Below are positions 17,910 to 20,305 of a stretch of 20,305 nucleotides of DNA, piece by piece. The notes under the pieces were generated by a model. It saw nothing but the letters and a program-made list of their open reading frames with translations. It searched no databases and had not been told where the DNA came from. The DNA comes from Oleiagrimonas sp035690885 (GTDB lineage: Bacteria; Pseudomonadota; Gammaproteobacteria; Xanthomonadales; Rhodanobacteraceae), in contig DASSKC010000050.1 of the NCBI GenBank assembly GCA_035690885.1, positions 1 to 20,305 on the forward strand. Reading direction: 5' to 3'. Position 1 is the first letter of the stretch. Every line of letters begins with the position of its first letter. The position numbers and the translations under genes were made by a program.

Positions 17910-18464
17910 ATCGCCATTCGACATCACAATCGCCCCCCCCAGAGTACCGACAAGCATCGTCGCAATCGCGATATTCGCGTGCCACGAGTGCGTGTCATCG
18001 GGGCCGACGGTGAACAGGCCGGCATTTTCTCGCGTGACGACGCGCTGGACATGGCCGAGGAGGCCGGCCTCGATTTGGTCGAGATCCAGCCGCAGAGCGA
18101 TCCGCCGGTCTGCCGCATCATGGATTACGGCAAGTTCAAGTTCGACCAGCAGAAGAAGGCCAACGCGGCGCGCAAGAAGACCAAGCAGGTCGAGATCAAG
18201 GAAGTGAAGTTCCGCCCGGTCACGGAAGAGGGCGACTACAAGATCAAGATGCGCAACGTGGTTCGCTTTCTGGAAGAAGGCAACAAGGTCAAGATCACCA
18301 TTCGTTTCCGTGGTCGCGAAATGCGCCATCAGGAGATCGGTCGCGAGCTGGCCACGCGCATCCGCGAGGAAGTGGCCGCCATGGAGCTGGGCGTGGTCGA
18401 GCAGTTTCCGCGCCAGGAAGGCCGCCAGATGCACATGATGATCGGCCCGCCGAAGAAGAATTGA
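17910..18464 (+). CDS. infC: Translation initiation factor IF-3 (ATC start)
   Basis: IF3 binds the 30S subunit, prevents premature joining with 50S and rejects wrong start codons. The frame gives 184 residues (E. coli 180). Conserved blocks include RVPRVRVIGADGEQAGIF, LDLVEIQPQSDPPVCRIMDY and then GKFKF, EIKEVKFRPVTEEGDYKIK, RFRGREMRHQEIG and a C-terminal MMIGPPKK. I place the start at ATC 17910 because AGGAG (17897-17901) is eight bases upstream and no ATG, GTG or TTG lies between it and the conserved region. The GTG at 17979 is inside the N-terminal domain. Rare starts such as AUU or AUC are known for infC and allow IF3 to repress its own translation. Codons eight to ten lie in a run of eight C (17933-17940), so an indel there would shift the N-terminus. 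A paired heptamer repeat begins nine bases after the stop. Confidence 0.93.
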   Translation: MAIRHHNRPPQSTDKHRRNRDIRVPRVRVIGADGEQAGIFSRDDALDMAEEAGLDLVEIQPQSDPPVCRIMDYGKFKFDQQKKANAARKKTKQVEIKEVKFRPVTEEGDYKIKMRNVVRFLEEGNKVKITIRFRGREMRHQEIGRELATRIREEVAAMELGVVEQFPRQEGRQMHMMIGPPKKN

Positions 18465-18473
18465 AAGAGACTC

Positions 18474-18556
18474 GGGACTAGGGGCTGGGGGCTAGGGGCG
18501 AAAACAACGCGCGCAGCTACCTCGTCCCCAGCCCCTCGTCCCTAGTCCCCAGCCCT
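18474..18556. repeat. Paired heptamer repeat element, copy B (after infC)
   Basis: The left arm holds GGGACTA, GGGGCTG, GGGGCTA and GGGGCGA (18474-18501). The right arm, as reverse complements, holds TCGTCCC, CAGCCCC, TCGTCCC, TAGTCCC and a degenerate CAGCCCT (18522-18556). The 20-base spacer starts with AAACAACGCG, the same as copy A. The first four heptamers on each side pair over 28 positions with only two mismatches and a few G-U pairs. It lies between infC and the rpmI promoter. Confidence 0.85.
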
Positions 18557-18571
18557 TGGCTTTCCCGGCAC

Positions 18572-18601
18572 TTCCCAAACGGCTGCCATTCCACGTATAA
18601 T
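18572..18601 (+). promoter_or_regulatory. Probable sigma-70 promoter of rpmI-rplT
   Basis: A perfect -10 TATAAT (18596-18601) lies 18 bases after TTCCCA (18572-18577), which has four of six -35 matches. Transcription would start near 18608, giving a leader of about 100 bases before rpmI. It suggests that rpmI-rplT can be made apart from thrS-infC. Confidence 0.6.
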
Positions 18602-18608
18602 TGCCCGT

Positions 18609-18630
18609 TCGACCCGTCTGGAAGGGTCGA
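18609..18630 (+). promoter_or_regulatory. 5' hairpin in the rpmI leader
   Basis: TCGACCC (18609-18615) and GGGTCGA (18624-18630) form a perfect seven-pair stem with an eight-base loop at the very start of the predicted rpmI transcript. A ten-base palindrome AAGCGCGCTT follows at 18654-18663. In other bacteria L20 represses its own operon by binding such leaders; that role here is inference. Confidence 0.4.
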
Positions 18631-18710
18631 CGAACCGATCGTGGCAGGACGGAAAGCGCGCTTCAAAGCGCCGCCAGATCAGTCAATTCAACGGATACGG
18701 AAGCATTCCC

Positions 18711-18908
18711 ATGCCCAAGATCAAGACCAATCGGGCCGCCGCCAAGCGGTTCCGCAAAACGGCCAGCGGCAAGTTCAAGGCCGGCCATGCCTTCAGGTCG
18801 CACATCCTGACCAAGAAGTCGACCAAGCTCAAGCGCAGCTTGCGCGCCCCCAACCACGTGCACGACAGCGATACTCGCAACGTCAAGCGCATGCTGCCGT
18901 ACGCCTGA
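18711..18908 (+). CDS. rpmI: 50S ribosomal protein L35
   Basis: The product is 65 residues, the normal length for bL35, and very basic. It starts MPKIKTNRAAAKRFRKTASG, the family signature, and continues KFKAGHAFRSHILTKKSTK to RNVKRMLPYA. It is a component of the large ribosomal subunit. The start has GGAAG (18699-18703) seven bases upstream. rplT follows after 14 bases and is probably co-translated; in E. coli the pair is repressed by L20. Confidence 0.98.
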   Translation: MPKIKTNRAAAKRFRKTASGKFKAGHAFRSHILTKKSTKLKRSLRAPNHVHDSDTRNVKRMLPYA

Positions 18909-18922
18909 GGGAGGACTGAATC

Positions 18923-19276
18923 ATGGCACGAGTCAAACGTGGCGTTAATGCACGCCGTCGTCACAAGAAAGTCATCGGTCGCGCGAAGGGTTATTACAAC
19001 GCGCGCCGCAAGGTGTATCGCGTTGCCAAGCAGGCGGTCATCAAGTCCGACCAGTACGCCTACATCGGCCGCAAGCAGAAGAAGCGGCAGTTCCGCCGTC
19101 TGTGGATCGTGCGCATCAATGCGGCCGCGCGTCAGTTCGACCTGAGCTACAGCCGCCTGATCAACGGCCTGACCAAGGCCGGTGTCGAGGTCGATCGTCG
19201 TGTGCTGGCCGATCTGGCCGTGCATGACATCAAGGCATTTGGCGCCATCGCCGAAAAAGCGAAGGCCAGCCTGTAA
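18923..19276 (+). CDS. rplT: 50S ribosomal protein L20
   Basis: The product is 117 residues, the normal length for bL20. It starts MARVKRGVNARRRHKKVIGR followed by AKGYYNARRKVYRVAKQAV, a basic, RNA-binding N-terminal extension. The globular part has WIVRINAAARQFDLSYSRLI and ends KAKASL. bL20 is needed early in 50S assembly and represses its own operon in well-studied bacteria. A strong GGAGG lies eight bases before the ATG. An intrinsic terminator begins about 48 bases after the stop. Confidence 0.98.
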   Translation: MARVKRGVNARRRHKKVIGRAKGYYNARRKVYRVAKQAVIKSDQYAYIGRKQKKRQFRRLWIVRINAAARQFDLSYSRLINGLTKAGVEVDRRVLADLAVHDIKAFGAIAEKAKASL

Positions 19277-19323
19277 TCGCATCACCGTCCCGGCACCCGT
19301 TGCCGGGCGACAAGATGTAAGCG

Positions 19324-19363
19324 AAACGGGGAGAAGGCCTGACCTTCTCCCCGTTTTTGTTTT
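19324..19363 (+). terminator. Strong intrinsic terminator after rplT
   Basis: CGGGGAGAAGG (19327-19337) and CCTTCTCCCCG (19343-19353) form a perfect 11-pair stem around CCTGA, extended by A-T pairs, followed by TTTTTGTTTT. It separates rplT from pheS. A second hairpin without a T run follows: TGCCGAG (19365-19371) with CTCGGCA (19380-19386). Confidence 0.9.
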
Positions 19364-19400
19364 GTGCCGAGGTTTCGGTCTCGGCATGGCTGCCTGTTGT

Positions 19401-19493
19401 GTAGGAGCGGCGGCAGCCGCGATGGGTCCAGACATACCTGGGTCCAGTCGATGTCTTGCGGCATTACGCAATCGCGGCTTCCGCCGCTCCTAC
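19401..19493. repeat. Inverted REP pair (REPIN-like) before pheS
   Basis: The left unit GTAGGAGCGGCGGCAGCCGC plus GAT (19401-19423) and the complement of the right unit (19471-19493) match at 22 of 23 bases. Each unit is itself an imperfect palindrome headed by GTAG. The 47-base centre has a direct repeat TGGGTCCAG (19423-19431 and 19439-19447). GTAG-headed REP pairs of this form are spread by RAYT transposases in other gammaproteobacteria; none is encoded here. Confidence 0.8.
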
Positions 19494-19519
19494 CGGCGGC
19501 ACACAAGAAGGACACGCGG

Positions 19520-20305
19520 ATGGACGCACAATCAATCGACGCCAGTCTGGCCACCATCGCGGCGGCCGAAAGCCTGGACGCGCTGGATGCCTTGCGGGTG
19601 GCGCTGCTCGGCAAAAACGGTTCGGTCACGGCCGAGCTCAAGACCCTGGGCAAGCTGGCTCCGGACGAGCGCAAGGCGCGCGGTGCCGAGATCAATCGCG
19701 TCAAACAGCAACTGCAGCAGGTGATCGCCGAGCGTCGGCAGACGCTTGAGCAGGCCGCGCTGGACGCGCGCCTGGCATCCGAGCGCATCGACGTCACTTT
19801 GCCGGGCCGTCGCGGCGAGCGCGGCAGCCTGCATCCTGTCACGCGCGCCATGGAGCGCATGTCGGACATTTTCGAACGCCTGGGCTATCAGCGCGCGGAG
19901 GGGCCGGAGATCGAGGACGACTGGCACAACTTCGAGGCGCTCAACTTTCCGCCGCACCATCCGGCGCGCGCCATGCACGACACGTTCTACTTCGGTGACG
20001 GTCGATTGCTGCGCACGCACACCTCACCGGTCCAGATCCGTTCCATGGCCGGTCGCCAGCCACCGATCCGCATCATCGCGCCGGGCAAGGTCTACCGCAG
20101 CGATTCGGATCAGACCCATTCGCCGATGTTCCACCAGATCGAAGGCCTGCTGGTCGACGAGACTTCCAGCTTTGCCGATCTGAAAGGCACGCTGGCCAGC
20201 TTCGTGCGCGCGTTCTTCGAGCAGGACTTCGAGATGCGTTTTCGCCCCAGCTTTTTCCCGTTCACCGAGCCTTCGGCCGAGGTCGACATTCGCTGGGATG
20301 CTGCC
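19520..20305 (+). CDS. pheS: Phenylalanyl-tRNA synthetase alpha subunit (3' end cut by the window)
   Basis: PheS is the catalytic alpha subunit of the PheRS tetramer that charges tRNA-Phe. The frame is open to the right edge and gives 262 residues, against 327 in E. coli, so about 65 are missing. The N-terminal coiled coil (about 1-90) binds tRNA. LPGRRGERGSLHPVTRAMER leads into the class II core, with GPEIEDDWHNFEALNFPPHH, motif 2 in PGKVYRSDSDQTHSPMFHQ and RFRPSFFPFTEPSAEVDI. AAGGA lies seven bases before the ATG at 19520. An in-frame ATG at 19451 lies inside the repeat and lacks a ribosome site, so I reject it. pheT is expected just beyond the window. Confidence 0.96.
   Translation, partial: MDAQSIDASLATIAAAESLDALDALRVALLGKNGSVTAELKTLGKLAPDERKARGAEINRVKQQLQQVIAERRQTLEQAALDARLASERIDVTLPGRRGERGSLHPVTRAMERMSDIFERLGYQRAEGPEIEDDWHNFEALNFPPHHPARAMHDTFYFGDGRLLRTHTSPVQIRSMAGRQPPIRIIAPGKVYRSDSDQTHSPMFHQIEGLLVDETSSFADLKGTLASFVRAFFEQDFEMRFRPSFFPFTEPSAEVDIRWDAA

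Noticed and set aside
17979..17981. GTG as the infC start
   Set aside because: It would remove part of the conserved IF3 N-terminus and has no ribosome site; ATC 17910 has AGGAG at eight bases.
19451..19519. A longer pheS from ATG 19451
   Set aside because: It would translate part of the REP pair, lacks a ribosome site and adds residues absent from known PheS.

Overview
The window is GC-rich chromosomal DNA of a gammaproteobacterium. The best guess is Lysobacterales/Xanthomonadales, perhaps near Rhodanobacteraceae. This rests on the gene order thrS-infC-rpmI-rplT-pheS, an IF3 N-terminus of the xanthomonad type (RVPRVRVIG), recC-recB-recD in one operon, GTAG/GCAG-headed palindromic repeats and TAG-bounded heptamer repeats between genes. 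This placement is inference from sequence reading; no search was run. I see no prophage, integrase, IS element, CRISPR array, tRNA or rRNA.

Layout. (1) 1-1940, minus strand: a membrane acyltransferase with a C-terminal SGNH domain (OafA/YrhL type), lacking only its last residues at the left edge. It diverges from (2) 2136-10821, plus strand: recC, recB and recD, joined by ATGA overlaps, encoding the RecBCD helicase-nuclease for double-strand break repair. (3) 11012-14100: proV, proW and proX, an ABC importer for a compatible solute of the glycine betaine/proline type, followed by a coiled-coil outer-membrane beta-barrel protein at 14260-15630. (4) 15753-20305: the translation cluster thrS, infC, rpmI, rplT and the first four fifths of pheS.

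The spaces between genes are more unusual than the genes. Two copies of a paired repeat lie at 14115-14197 and 18474-18556. Each has four G-rich heptamers on one side, a spacer starting with the same ten bases (AAACAACGCG), and four or five complementary heptamers on the other. Both copies start within 15 bases of a stop codon. Each arm could form a G-quadruplex, and the two arms can pair as a long hairpin. Inverted GTAG-type REP pairs lie at 15661-15738 and 19401-19493. The thrS gene has a good promoter, a possible eight-codon leader with two Thr codons, an intrinsic terminator and no visible Shine-Dalgarno sequence, which suggests a regulated leader. infC appears to start at a rare ATC codon, as expected for IF3 autoregulation, and carries a run of eight C just inside the gene.

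I found no wholly new multi-gene system. The paired heptamer element and the thrS leader are the best candidates for something worth following up.
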